DNA of 50,775 nt from Candidatus Anaerobiospirillum stercoravium (GTDB lineage: Bacteria; Pseudomonadota; Gammaproteobacteria; Enterobacterales; Succinivibrionaceae), in NCBI GenBank assembly GCA_019113025.1, contig DXIF01000263.1, positions 1 to 50,775 on the forward strand, given 5' to 3'. Below, piece by piece: positions 16,418-26,307 of the stretch. Position 1 is the first letter of the stretch, and every line of letters begins with the position of its first letter. The notes under the pieces were generated by a model. That model saw only the letters and a program-made list of their open reading frames with translations. It did not search any database and was not told the origin of the DNA. A program made the position numbers and the translations under genes.

Positions 16418-17800
16418 TTAGTGCAAGCAGCTGACCACAGGTTCGGTGATGACTGCTTCGTCTTCGTTGCTGGATTCCGGTTGCTTGATGTCGCATGATA
16501 TCGCCTTGTTTTTGCCCAAGTGCTTGGCGACATAGAGGCGGTTATCGGCAATTTGCACTAAGCCTGAGTAATCAAGCGCATCTTCCGGGGCAAAGGCAAT
16601 ACCAACCGAACAAGAGACTTTAATCGTGGCACCATGATGGTATTTGAGGTCGTTGATGTTCTTTAAGATCTGCTCGCATAAGGTAGTGATTTCGGTCTTA
16701 TCGCTGTAATGCTTGACCAAGATGACAAATTCATCACCGCCGTAACGTCCCACCAAATCGTTAGTGTCGGTGACGCTCTTGAGCAGACTTGCGACCTTCT
16801 TGAGCAAGATATCACCCACCGGGTGGCCGTAGGTGTCGTTGACCAGCTTGAAGTTATCAAGGTCGATAAAGAGCAGGGCGGTGCCTGAAGGGTTCTGGTT
16901 CTGGCTCTGGTTGATGAGCTTTAAGTTGTCGAGGTATTCCTCAGACTTGGCGATAAAGCCTTTGTGGTTTAACAGGCAGGTTAGGGAGTCGGTGTAGGCC
17001 AGCTCCAAGGCCCGCTGCAGCTCCGCCAAGCGCTGTTGCTCTTGCTCCCATAAATCAGTGACGTCGGTGCGGGTGAGCAAGATCATGGTGCGGTTTTCGT
17101 CGCAGTAGCGGTACTCCAGGCGCTTGCGGGTATAGCCTAATTTAGGGTCTTTGATGCCGCAGTAAAAGATATGGTTGCCCTTGCGATTTAAGGTGGCGAT
17201 CACGTGCGGCAGGCGCATATTGCGGATCACCATGTCGCGGTCTTCTTCGACTACGTAGTTATCCGCATATTTGACGATTTCGGTGCTGTAACTGTTGCAG
17301 TAACTAGGTGGCAGCGGGGTACCGGAATCGCTGCTGGAGAACATGAAGTAGGTGTCCTTGAAGGGATCAAGGTAGATGAAGTAATCGCAGCTGTTAAAGA
17401 CAAAGGCGTTGGCGATTTGGCGCAGGATGTCGTCGCTGGAGTCACTGGTCAGGGCGATGTAGAGGTAGCCCATGACATGCTTGTTGTCCGGATCGGTGTA
17501 AAAGGAGATCTTGATGCTGCTGTCGGGCATCGCCAGCTCCCAGTGATCGCGGCCGCCAATAAAGATATTCTTGAGCTCGGTGGCGTAGAAGTGCTCTAAG
17601 TAGGCCTTACTGATGTGGCCAAACTCTTCGGCATGGCTGTCAAGATAAACATCATAGTCAAACTCCGCCCCGACTTCCTCAGGATGAGCCGCTTGGTGCA
17701 AGATCTTAATGCGCTGCTCCTCAATATCAATTAAGCCAACGCACACATAGACGTGGTCTAGTGCTTTGAGCAATGTCTCGTGATCAGCTCCGGCTAACAT
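16418..17800 (-). CDS. GGDEF diguanylate cyclase
   Basis: The C-terminal domain (about 268-440) is a GGDEF domain that makes c-di-GMP from two GTP: LAYTDSLTCLLNHKGF, FIDLDNFKLVNDTYGH and an intact active-site loop GRYGGDEF (GGDEF at 354-358). The inhibitory I-site Arg (RxxD) is absent; the aligned residues are DTND. The first 250 residues have no membrane segment and look like two PAS-like sensory units, the second leading into the linker LLTRTDVTDLWEQEQQR. The ATG at 17800 is chosen over the longer frame to 17839 because a perfect GGAGG lies six bases upstream. It is monocistronic and convergent with thiH. The signal sensed is unknown. Confidence 0.9.
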   Translation of the reverse strand: MLAGADHETLLKALDHVYVCVGLIDIEEQRIKILHQAAHPEEVGAEFDYDVYLDSHAEEFGHISKAYLEHFYATELKNIFIGGRDHWELAMPDSSIKISFYTDPDNKHVMGYLYIALTSDSSDDILRQIANAFVFNSCDYFIYLDPFKDTYFMFSSSDSGTPLPPSYCNSYSTEIVKYADNYVVEEDRDMVIRNMRLPHVIATLNRKGNHIFYCGIKDPKLGYTRKRLEYRYCDENRTMILLTRTDVTDLWEQEQQRLAELQRALELAYTDSLTCLLNHKGFIAKSEEYLDNLKLINQSQNQNPSGTALLFIDLDNFKLVNDTYGHPVGDILLKKVASLLKSVTDTNDLVGRYGGDEFVILVKHYSDKTEITTLCEQILKNINDLKYHHGATIKVSCSVGIAFAPEDALDYSGLVQIADNRLYVAKHLGKNKAISCDIKQPESSNEDEAVITEPVVSCLH

Positions 17801-18087
17801 CACAAACCTCCACTGGTTGTCCCTTTTTAGGGGGCACACTTCTTGGTGTCTGTACCAGCTTTGTCTTATTGCACATCACAGCCCAAAGCTGCCTTGAGTG
17901 GGTACGGGCGGCTGGGTCGTTATCTTTTCAGGCTGAATTATATGCCGTGCAAGACGTTATGCCTAGATGTTTATTTTTGCCGTAACAGGGCAGAGCAAGC
18001 CCAAATGCTGCGCCGTTGCTGGCGGCACTTCCCGTGCCGCTTGCGGTGTTAGCTTCGGACAAGGGGCGGTGCCCGCGTGCCGTGCGC

Positions 18088-20421
18088 TTAATTGGTGCGC
18101 ACGCCTTGGATGGTCACGGTGCTGGTGACGCTATTGCCGTCATGATCGATCACCATGATTTGGTGGCGCCCATTGCGCTGCGGGATGAAAAAGTCGCTGT
18201 GCTCTTGGAGTTTATCGTCCACTAACAGGTAGTAAGGCGGGCGACCGCCCACAATTTTGACCATGAGGCGCTGCGAGCGTCCCAGCGCGAGCTGGGCGCC
18301 GGTGGTGGGAAAATCAAGGCGAAGCTTGGGCTGAAGTAAGCTCTTGCTGTCCGTACCTTGCTCGGTGCGTTTAACCCGGCCTAAGGTCGCGACGCTCACT
18401 TGGCTTAAGGCCAGCGGTGGGGTTGGCTGTAACAGCGGGTCGCCGCTTAAATCGGCACGCGGCTTAGTGCGCTCATAGTCATCCAGTTGCCCCAGCGCGG
18501 CAAACAGCAGCGGCGCGGCCTTTTCAATGCCGCTTAAAGGTAGGGAGGGGGTACCATCATTGCGCCCAGTCCAAATGCCAAGGGTGAGGCACCCTAAGCT
18601 CCCCAGCGCCCAAGCATCACGATATTTGTACGAGGTGCCGGTCTTATAGGAGATTTTGAGGTCATTGACCATGCCATTAGGAGCAGGGCTGCCTTGCAAA
18701 ATCTCATAGGTGGCGCGCGCGGCGCTTGCATCCCAGAGTTTGAACTCTGAACTGAGCTCGGCGGTGCGGCCTTGAGTGGACTCTGGGTTGTTAGTGACCA
18801 CGGTTAGGGGCTTGATTGTGCCGTCGTGCGCCAGGGCCGCATAGAGCGCGGTTAAGTCATAGAGCTTGATGCCCACGCCCCCGAGGATGATGCCGAGGTT
18901 GGGCGCAGCGTGCGGGGGCAGCACCAAACGCTCGTGCTGATAGTTGAGACGACCAACAAAGTTATCAGCGCCAATGGCTTGCATTACTTCAAGCGCCGGG
19001 AGGTTGAGCGAGCCTTGTAAGGCCAAGGCCGCAGTGATTTCGCCGTGGAAGGTGCGATCGTAATTGTGGGGCTGATAGCTGTTGTAAAAGCGCGCGCTGT
19101 CCAAAAGCACAGTGTTGGGGTGCAACAAGCCTTGCTCAAAGGCCATGGCGTAGGCAAAGGGCTTTAAGGCTGAACCCGGGGAGCGCAGCGCTTGCACCGC
19201 ATCGTAGTAGGAGATGTCTGGGCTTAAGGAGCCGACATAACCTAAAACTTCAAAGGTCTCATTGTCGACGGCGAGCGCGGCGACGCTCTCGCTGTGGGCG
19301 ATATTGTCCGCGCCTAATTGCGCGCGGTAGCGCGCCACCACTTCGTTTAAGACTTGCTGCACGCGCGGGTCGATGGTGGTGTTAAGCTCGCGGCTTGTGA
19401 CCTCACATTCCGTGACCTCGCGGCCGCTGTGCTCGCGCTCAGAAACCTCAAGGTCGGCGATATTGTGGGTAAAGAGGCTTTGCCCGAGGTGAAAGGCACT
19501 TTGCGGCAGGCGGTGTAAGTCCGGGCCCGTGCCAATGGGCTCGAGCATGGCGCTGTTTAAGACGTCGGCTTTGATTAGGCCCGCTTGGTGGGCGCTTTTG
19601 AGCACCTCATTGCGGTAGTAGTGGGCTGCCTTTAAGTGGCGATCGGGGCGGATCGCCTCTGGGGCGCGCGGTAGCGCCACTAAGAGCGCGGCCTCAGCTG
19701 GGGTTAAATGCTGTGGACTGTGGCCAAAGTAATAGTAGGATGCTGCGGTCACGCCCTCGATATTTCCGCCAAAGGGGGCCAAGGTCAGGTACATGGTCAG
19801 AACCTGCTCGCGCCCGTATTCTTGAGTCAAATAGAGCGCGCCTAAGGCTTCTTGGGCTTTGGACACGAGAGTGCGCGCCTTGGGCTCGAGCAAGCGGCAC
19901 ACTTGCATCGCCAAGGTCGAGGCGCCCGAGACCACCTCCCCGGCTACGAGGTTAGAGTAAGCGGCGCGCGCGATGGAAAATGGGTCGACGCCTAAGTGGT
20001 GGTAGAAGCGCTCGTCTTCTGCGGCTAACAAAAATTTAAGATAGAGCGGATCGACGTCGCGCGGCGTGGTCAAAATGCGGTGATAGTCGCCATTGTCCGA
20101 GGGCATGAGCTCAAAAATGAGGTTGCCTTCCCGATCATAGAGCACGTAGGAGCGCTCATGAAACTTGGTAAGGTCGGGCGCGCACAGTTGGGCCCCGATA
20201 TACATGCCGCTCAGTGAGATTAGGCACATGCCGACAGTAATGGCGATAAGATGGCGGCGCAGCCACGCCCGATAGTGCAGATAGCGCTGCCAGCCGTGTT
20301 TAAGGTGAGAGATGAGGCCTGGTTTGTGGTCTGATTTGAGGTCTGATGTGAGGCCTGATGTGAGGCGAGAGGGGGCGGTGTGGGTGCGATGAGACTGCGG
20401 GTCGGTGCGCGGCGCGGCCAT
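18088..20421 (-). CDS. pbpC: Penicillin-binding protein 1C
   Basis: A bifunctional class A PBP of 777 residues. After a cytoplasmic tail and one membrane helix (about 58-78) comes the GT51 glycosyltransferase domain with catalytic Glu135 in AAEDERFY and GASTLAMQV. Then follows a transpeptidase domain with Ser417-xx-Lys420 (SPGSALKPF) and YKTGTS. The C-terminal domain of about 90 residues (from LDFPTTGAQL) matches the extension found in PBP1C proteins. It sits directly downstream of the alpha-2-macroglobulin gene, as pbpC and yfhM are paired in E. coli; the partners are thought to link wall repair to protease trapping. The cytoplasmic tail is encoded by a 12-bp repeat. The ribosome-binding site is weak (AGAGAAA). 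Confidence 0.95.
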   Translation of the reverse strand: MAAPRTDPQSHRTHTAPSRLTSGLTSDLKSDHKPGLISHLKHGWQRYLHYRAWLRRHLIAITVGMCLISLSGMYIGAQLCAPDLTKFHERSYVLYDREGNLIFELMPSDNGDYHRILTTPRDVDPLYLKFLLAAEDERFYHHLGVDPFSIARAAYSNLVAGEVVSGASTLAMQVCRLLEPKARTLVSKAQEALGALYLTQEYGREQVLTMYLTLAPFGGNIEGVTAASYYYFGHSPQHLTPAEAALLVALPRAPEAIRPDRHLKAAHYYRNEVLKSAHQAGLIKADVLNSAMLEPIGTGPDLHRLPQSAFHLGQSLFTHNIADLEVSEREHSGREVTECEVTSRELNTTIDPRVQQVLNEVVARYRAQLGADNIAHSESVAALAVDNETFEVLGYVGSLSPDISYYDAVQALRSPGSALKPFAYAMAFEQGLLHPNTVLLDSARFYNSYQPHNYDRTFHGEITAALALQGSLNLPALEVMQAIGADNFVGRLNYQHERLVLPPHAAPNLGIILGGVGIKLYDLTALYAALAHDGTIKPLTVVTNNPESTQGRTAELSSEFKLWDASAARATYEILQGSPAPNGMVNDLKISYKTGTSYKYRDAWALGSLGCLTLGIWTGRNDGTPSLPLSGIEKAAPLLFAALGQLDDYERTKPRADLSGDPLLQPTPPLALSQVSVATLGRVKRTEQGTDSKSLLQPKLRLDFPTTGAQLALGRSQRLMVKIVGGRPPYYLLVDDKLQEHSDFFIPQRNGRHQIMVIDHDGNSVTSTVTIQGVRTN
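20325..20370. repeat. 12-bp in-frame tandem repeat inside pbpC
   Basis: TGTGGTCTGATT, TGAGGTCTGATG, TGAGGCCTGATG and a partial fourth copy (plus-strand sequence) encode the SGLTSDLKS-type stretch in the cytoplasmic tail of PBP1C. Being four codons long, it keeps frame. Confidence 0.75.
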
Positions 20422-20450
20422 GGGACAATTTCTCTGGGCTTAAGATGATA

Positions 20451-20470
20451 AGGCCCACTGATGTGGGCCT
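20451..20470 (-). terminator. Hairpin between yfhM and pbpC
   Basis: Perfect 8-bp stem AGGCCCAC/GTGGGCCT around a 4-nt loop. In the direction of yfhM-pbpC transcription it is followed by TTATCATCTT. It could partly terminate yfhM transcripts before pbpC and set the ratio of the two products. Confidence 0.5.
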
Positions 20471-20543
20471 GAGGATGGGGCCGCGCGGTGGCGCGGCCGT
20501 GGTGCGCCCCGTAAGGGGCTTTGAGAGGGGGCGCGTTTGGTTG

Positions 20544-23500
20544 CTACTTGGCGCTGGCGCCCTTGACCTTCGGGGCCTTGAGTCCTTGAATGGTCAGGTT
20601 ATCCGAGCCTAAGTTCGAGCCATAGGCCTGCGGATTGTTTTGCAGCTGCACCAAGGCCTCGCCTGGGGTGAAGGTACCTTCATGCGCAGCGCGCAAGACC
20701 AAGAAGAGCGAGGTGCGGTCGTTATTGTAGTAGCGGGCGACCACCATGTCGTCCGAGACCGTTTGCTCACTTGGATTTTGGTAGCGCAGCTCCTCAGGGA
20801 TCAGGCTGCCAAAGCTTGGGTCGTTGTAAGTGGCGCGCCGGACAAACTCAAAGCCTGCCGGGAGCTTGACCTTGACCAAGGCATCCGAGCGCGAGGTCAG
20901 CTCTTGGACATAGTTGACCTCAAGCAAGATCTCTTCGTTCAGGGCAAATTGATAGGTGCGCGGATCGATCTTGCCTTCACGGTTGAAGTAGTTGACGTTG
21001 ACGTTAATGCCATTGTTGGCAATGACGCGATCGTGCTGGTGCAGACCGAGAACCGAGGTCGTGATAAATACCGGGCTTTGTCCGGCATTTTTGACCTTAA
21101 GCACCCCGTTTTCTACCGTGTACGCTGCGTCGGCGGCACTGGCTGGGCTGCCTTGATTGAGCAGCGCGGCGACATCATCTTCTGCGACCATGAGTTCGCC
21201 TAAGTCATCACTTGGCTGGGCAGCAACTTGGTGATTAGCGCGCAGCATTGCGGCCATGGTCAGGCTCGATAAGTAGTCTGGAGCCTCTTGCAAGCAGGTG
21301 AGCTTATTGATCAGACCTATCACTTGCTCATCTAAGCCTAAGCGCAGGCACGCATCGAGCACGATAAAGGCATCGTGGCGCAAATCAGTTTCATTGACCG
21401 TATTAAAGGCGCTGATGTCGTTTAAGAGCTGATAACGTTCGCCCTCGGGCGCGGTCGGCGGCAGTTGTTGTAGCTTTTGCTGCAATTGCTGCCACGTGAG
21501 CAGGCCGGCGGTGGCTTGTTCCAGTACCGCTTGGGCGCGGGTCTTGTCGCCCAGCTGATTTAAGGTGTTAGCAAGATGCGCTAATTGCAACGGAGCTTGC
21601 AACTTCTTTTCGTCGGCGGCATAGCGCACGTTAGCGAGGTTAATGCTCTCATAGCGCGCCAAGATTTCATTGGCGTAGGCCGCGACCCCATATGGGCTAA
21701 AGTCTGAGGTCAGATTGCGCAGATAGGACAGGCTGTTTTCAAGCGCGCTGGTGTTCACGCTAAAGCCTGCTTGTTGCGCTTGCAGCAACATGTCAGCGGC
21801 ATAGCAGTTAAAGTATGGGCTGGCGCCAACAAAGTTACCCGATCCGGTTTGGCGCGCCACAATGCGGAAGATCAGGTCTTGAATCTGGGCATTGAGCTCC
21901 GCCTCGCTGTGGTAGGTGCGCGTCGGCTGAGGGAGCGGGGCAATCTTGGCGCTAGCGCTAGCGGTAGTTGCGGCGCCTTTGTCAGTTGCGTCGCTCTTCG
22001 GGGCAAGCAAGGTGGTGCCATAGAGCAGCTTGCTTTCTAAGGAGGCAAGCAAGTCGCCGAGGCTGTAATAGCCCTGGGCGTCGATTTGCCCAGTGTAAGC
22101 CTTAGGGTTGACGTTAGGCAGCAGCGACTTGGCCACCATGATGGCGTTGATGTCGGTAAACTCAGAGGACAGTTTGAGCTGCGTGGATTCCCCCGGCTGC
22201 ACTAAGCTCAGATAGTTCTTGAGCATCGGCAGCTGTGGATAGGTGACCGCGAGCTGATACTCTTGAGTGAAGTTATAGTCTGGGTTCATCACGGTGAGCT
22301 TGATCGTGCCCACGCCCGCGCCCTTGTTAGGGTCAGCCTCTAAGGTGAAGTGCTCATCGGCGCGCTGGCCCGGCTTTAAGGTGCTGACCATTTGCTGGGA
22401 GCACTTAAGGGGGCCTGAGCAGCTGAGATCAACCTTGAAGTCTGGGTTTTGCGCCTTGAGGTTATGGAGGTTCAAGCGGGCGTTGATCTTATCGCCGACA
22501 TTTAAGAAGCGCGGCAGGCCGAGGCTGGCGACGGCATTGTCAGCTACTACCACATCCTTGCTGGTAGCACCGGTGCGCTCCTTATCCCAGGCTACCGCCA
22601 TGACCTTGAGGCTGCCGGAGAATTGCGGCAGCTTAAAGTCGACCGTAGCCTTGCCTTGCGAGTTTAAGGGCACGATCTCGGAGGCCAGGGCCACCGTCTT
22701 AAACGGTAACGTCTCTAAGGCCGGGGCGCCAGAGGCAGCGTCAGCCATAGCCTTTTCCATGGTGGCACCATAGCCTTGACCTTGCTGCAGCGGATCGCGC
22801 ATTAACAGGCCATAGGCGTCATACAGTGAGACGTTGTAGCTGCGATCTTGCATTAAGGTGCGATTAGGATCGGGAGTGCGATAGCCGGTTAAAGCTAAGA
22901 CGCCATTGTCGACCACGGTGACCTTGGCATAGCCGTAAGGGGCGAGGTTTTGGGCGCCGGTGGCATCGTCATCGACGATGGCATCGACGTAGGCCTCTTG
23001 GGCGGCGGTGCTAGCGTTGGTATTCGGGCTCGCTAAGCCTTGGGCCGTGACGCTGACGCTTAAGGTGCTGCTTGGCTTGACCGTATCTGCCACCTCAGTT
23101 GTCACCGCGAGCTTGTGGGCATCTAAGTTTAAGTTGAGGTCGCACAGACCAATGGCGCGCACTGTGCCCACGGCATTATCGGCTTGGTCCGCTAATGGGG
23201 CGAAAATTGAGAGCAGGGCATGGCCTTGTGGGTAGTAGTCCTCAGTGAGCTTGACCTCAACCTCGTTGACGCCTTGCGTGACTTTAAAGGTCTTAAAGTC
23301 GGCGATGCCGCGCTGGCCTAGGGCTAAGTTGGCGTAGCCGTCAAACGGCGCCTCAAAGGTGAGCTTGGCGGTGTCGCCCAGCTCATACTGCTTTTTATCA
23401 GCATAGAGGGCGATGCGATCGGGGGTGAAGGCATCGGCCGAGCTTAAGAAGCCCTTAACAAAGGAGAAGGCGGTTTTGCTCTTATCTGACTCGAGCTCTA

Positions 23501-25850
23501 AGACATAGGAGCCATCGGCGAGCTGCGCGCTGATGGCAGCGCGCTCTAAGTCCTTATTGTCAACGCGCACCTCGCCTGAGGTGACCAAATTGCGACTGGT
23601 GAAGCGCACAAATTGCCACTGATTGTTTTCGTAGACGAAGTTGTAGTCAACAAATTCCTTGTACAGGTAGTACTTAACATCCTGCGGATAGGTGCTGCCA
23701 TCTTGCAGGTAGGAGCATAGCGCAAAGTTCTGGCGCTCACTGCTGGGGGCCATGGTCAGGCCACTTTGGTTCTCAGCTTCTGTGCCTAAGATGCGCACGC
23801 CGATGACCGGGCGATTAAAGGCGACCTTGTAGTCATGGCCCAAGGTCAGGGCTTGGCCATTACTATCGAAGATCGTGGCGTTGACCTTGGCCTTTTGTGG
23901 GTAACCGGTGTCCTTTAAGGTGATATTGGCACTTAACACGCCCTCAACATTGGTCTTGAGGTCGTGGTATTGGTCGTTTTGGGTCAGCTCGCCCAAACGG
24001 CGCTGATCGGGACCAAAGTGGAATTCCTTTAAGTGGGCGTTGCTCGCGGCATTGGCCACGGCCGGCACCGGCTCAGCATCCGGCATGGTGGTGACGGTGA
24101 ACATGCCGGCAAGATTGCTTGCGGCCGCGCCATAGTTGAAGTTGGTCTGGGTCTTAACCGTGACATCCTTGCCTTGCGGCAGATAGGTGTCGGTAGTTAA
24201 GAAGGTGCTGTTGACCTGCTGCGGCACAAAGACGCCCACGGTAAATGGGGTTGAGGCGATGACCTTGGAGCCTAACTTTAACTCAAAGCGATAGGTGCCA
24301 TGTGGCGTACCTTCAGGCAGCACAAAGTCGTACTCATAGCCGCCATCCTTGCCCTCGGTGAGCAGGACGCGCTCTAACTCATTGTTGTACTTGCCCAGAA
24401 TTTGTAAGGTCAAAGGCAGGTTTTGCGCTTGCAGCTGATGGTCGCGCACTAAGGCGGTGTAGTGGACGGTCTCGCCTTCGCGGTAGATGCCGCGCTCGGT
24501 GTAGGCAAAGGTCTCAAAGTTATTTTGGGAGCTGACGCCCTGGTTATCTTCTAGATAAAGGGGCGCGGAGTTGAGATCTAAGCTGTAGATATCGTACTTG
24601 CCATCGTGCTCACCTGAGGCAATGATGGCACGCGGGGTCAGACCCATGGTGCCGGAGATGACCTCCGGGCCAAATCTGCCGACACCATTTTCATCGGTAG
24701 TGGTGGTGGCCAAGATTTCATTGTTGGCGGCGATGAGCTCAAGCTTGATGCCCTCCAAGCTGTGCGCGCTCGATAGGGCCCGGACATTGACCAAGATGCC
24801 CTCAGGGCTGCGATAGGTACTCAGGCCCAAATCGGTAAGCATCATGAGCTTGGCGGTAAGCGGCAGGGCCGAGTTGTTGTAGAAGGCATTGCCCGGCTCA
24901 TAGGCTAGGCGCGGGTCGGAGGCGACCACGAGGTAAATGCCGTCATCGTGCTCAGAGACAAAGTCCTTGAGCGCAATCTGCGTTGAGAGGGCGCGGTTGC
25001 GCTGCTCGGGACTGAGCTGAGCGCGCAGTGCCGCTTGCAAGGTGGCAAGCTCACCGGCGGCGTCAGCGCTTGCAACACCTGCAGCCGCGGCATTGCCGAC
25101 ATTATTGGAGGCTGGGCGCGGCTGCGGGCCAAAAGGCATGGTGATGCCTGCCTGCTCTAAGACTTCAGGACTGTAGCGGCTCAGATCAATGACGCTGTTG
25201 TCAGCTAAATTGAAGATGCGCTCATAGACCTTATGGGCGTTGGAGTCTAGAAGCTGGGTTAAGCGCCAGCCGTTGAGCTCGCCATGTAAGAGCGAGCTGA
25301 GGTTGAGCTGATTTAAGCTGCGGGCTGAGAGCTTGTAGATGGCGAGTTTAAAGGCGCCCTGATTGACCGTTTCAATGGCAAAGCTCTGGTCTTGGCCCGT
25401 GCGCGGCAGCACGATGTTATAAGGCAGTTTAATCTGCGCTAAGGCATCCGAGACGGTAAAAGGCACCGTGACGTCTTCGTTTAAGGTTGCGCCGCTGACA
25501 AAGGACAGTCCCTTCTTTAGACCTAGTTCATAACTTGCGCCATGCTCCAAGCCGCTTAAGCACAGCATGCCCTGCGAGAGTGCCGCATTAGGGGCGATGG
25601 TCGTGCCGTTCTTGGTTAAAGTCAGAAATTGTTGGAGGTTCTGCGTGCTTGAGGCTACTTGCTCGGAGCCCGAGAAGGTCAAACACATAGACGCGGGGCT
25701 GGTTTGGGCGCGCTCTAAGAGCTTACCTACCGTGATATTGGGGGCCGCCTGTGCCGCCACGCTCGTCATGCCCATGGTAGCCACCGCGACGGCTACCGCC
25801 CAGCTCAGCTTACTGCGAGCTCGCCGAGAATCGAACATTACACCTGACAT
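20544..25850 (-). CDS. yfhM: Bacterial alpha-2-macroglobulin-like protein, thioester motif lost
   Basis: A 1768-residue periplasmic giant. Residues 1-35 are a type I signal peptide (positive start, VAVAVATMGM core, cleavage after AQA). There is no lipobox Cys, unlike the lipoprotein YfhM of E. coli. Macroglobulin-domain signatures are clear: YTERGIYREGETVHYTALVR, IALYADKKQYELGDTAKLTF, LALTGYRTPDPN, and the A2M core from LPFKTVALASEIVPLN to SLGLPRFLNVGDKI. Family members trap invading proteases, many through a Cys-Gln thioester in CLEQ. At the expected place, near residue 1265 in YYSLGDLLASLE, the motif reads DLLA, and no CxEQ occurs elsewhere. It is therefore a non-thioester member, perhaps acting as a steric trap. 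It is upstream of pbpC in the same direction. Start supported by AGGGG five bases before ATG. Confidence 0.92.
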   Translation of the reverse strand: MSGVMFDSRRARSKLSWAVAVAVATMGMTSVAAQAAPNITVGKLLERAQTSPASMCLTFSGSEQVASSTQNLQQFLTLTKNGTTIAPNAALSQGMLCLSGLEHGASYELGLKKGLSFVSGATLNEDVTVPFTVSDALAQIKLPYNIVLPRTGQDQSFAIETVNQGAFKLAIYKLSARSLNQLNLSSLLHGELNGWRLTQLLDSNAHKVYERIFNLADNSVIDLSRYSPEVLEQAGITMPFGPQPRPASNNVGNAAAAGVASADAAGELATLQAALRAQLSPEQRNRALSTQIALKDFVSEHDDGIYLVVASDPRLAYEPGNAFYNNSALPLTAKLMMLTDLGLSTYRSPEGILVNVRALSSAHSLEGIKLELIAANNEILATTTTDENGVGRFGPEVISGTMGLTPRAIIASGEHDGKYDIYSLDLNSAPLYLEDNQGVSSQNNFETFAYTERGIYREGETVHYTALVRDHQLQAQNLPLTLQILGKYNNELERVLLTEGKDGGYEYDFVLPEGTPHGTYRFELKLGSKVIASTPFTVGVFVPQQVNSTFLTTDTYLPQGKDVTVKTQTNFNYGAAASNLAGMFTVTTMPDAEPVPAVANAASNAHLKEFHFGPDQRRLGELTQNDQYHDLKTNVEGVLSANITLKDTGYPQKAKVNATIFDSNGQALTLGHDYKVAFNRPVIGVRILGTEAENQSGLTMAPSSERQNFALCSYLQDGSTYPQDVKYYLYKEFVDYNFVYENNQWQFVRFTSRNLVTSGEVRVDNKDLERAAISAQLADGSYVLELESDKSKTAFSFVKGFLSSADAFTPDRIALYADKKQYELGDTAKLTFEAPFDGYANLALGQRGIADFKTFKVTQGVNEVEVKLTEDYYPQGHALLSIFAPLADQADNAVGTVRAIGLCDLNLNLDAHKLAVTTEVADTVKPSSTLSVSVTAQGLASPNTNASTAAQEAYVDAIVDDDATGAQNLAPYGYAKVTVVDNGVLALTGYRTPDPNRTLMQDRSYNVSLYDAYGLLMRDPLQQGQGYGATMEKAMADAASGAPALETLPFKTVALASEIVPLNSQGKATVDFKLPQFSGSLKVMAVAWDKERTGATSKDVVVADNAVASLGLPRFLNVGDKINARLNLHNLKAQNPDFKVDLSCSGPLKCSQQMVSTLKPGQRADEHFTLEADPNKGAGVGTIKLTVMNPDYNFTQEYQLAVTYPQLPMLKNYLSLVQPGESTQLKLSSEFTDINAIMVAKSLLPNVNPKAYTGQIDAQGYYSLGDLLASLESKLLYGTTLLAPKSDATDKGAATTASASAKIAPLPQPTRTYHSEAELNAQIQDLIFRIVARQTGSGNFVGASPYFNCYAADMLLQAQQAGFSVNTSALENSLSYLRNLTSDFSPYGVAAYANEILARYESINLANVRYAADEKKLQAPLQLAHLANTLNQLGDKTRAQAVLEQATAGLLTWQQLQQKLQQLPPTAPEGERYQLLNDISAFNTVNETDLRHDAFIVLDACLRLGLDEQVIGLINKLTCLQEAPDYLSSLTMAAMLRANHQVAAQPSDDLGELMVAEDDVAALLNQGSPASAADAAYTVENGVLKVKNAGQSPVFITTSVLGLHQHDRVIANNGINVNVNYFNREGKIDPRTYQFALNEEILLEVNYVQELTSRSDALVKVKLPAGFEFVRRATYNDPSFGSLIPEELRYQNPSEQTVSDDMVVARYYNNDRTSLFLVLRAAHEGTFTPGEALVQLQNNPQAYGSNLGSDNLTIQGLKAPKVKGASAK

Positions 25851-25907
25851 GTTGACCCCTTATCTAATCGCTAGAACCGACCGCATAGCGCCACGCCACG
25901 CGCCCGC

Positions 25908-25961
25908 CCTCAGTGTACCATTTAGCCTCAGTGTAGCACTGGGCCTGGGTGCACCATGGTG
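25908..25961. repeat. 18-bp tandem repeat x3 upstream of yfhM
   Basis: Units beginning CCTCAGTGTACCATTTAG (25908), CCTCAGTGTAGCACTGGG (25926) and CCTGGGTGCACCATGG (25944). They lie 58-111 bp before the yfhM start in the 457-bp divergent yfhM-glpQ spacer. On the yfhM strand the first two units each offer a TACACT hexamer that could act as a -10. I see no other clear signal in this spacer. Confidence 0.8.
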
Positions 25962-26307
25962 GAACCTGACAAAATTTAGCTGGTAGCATTCATAATACGC
26001 CGCAAGGCTTAGTCCCAATTGAGGGTGGACACTGGTTTTTGGCGTGGGTGAAACTTGTGTTTGCGCCGCCTAAGACAAGCGAGTTTAGGGCCAACGCGTG
26101 CAGAGGCGCGCCGAGGTTGCCAGGTTGCGCTGATGTACGGGGCGCTGCGTAGCTGCACGGTGGGTCCCCGCTGCTGCACGGAGGCGTTTCTGGTGGTAAG
26201 CTGATGCTGACCGCTACGCGCGATTTTATTTAGGCTTGCCTTAGTCTTAACCTGAGGTTGGGACAATAGGGGCAGATGATGTTTTGGCCGATAAAGGATC
26301 GTTTGAG

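Noticed and set aside
21771-23235. Several plus-strand frames opposite yfhM
   Set aside because: They are shadows of the well-supported 1768-codon minus-strand gene, with no start signals of their own.
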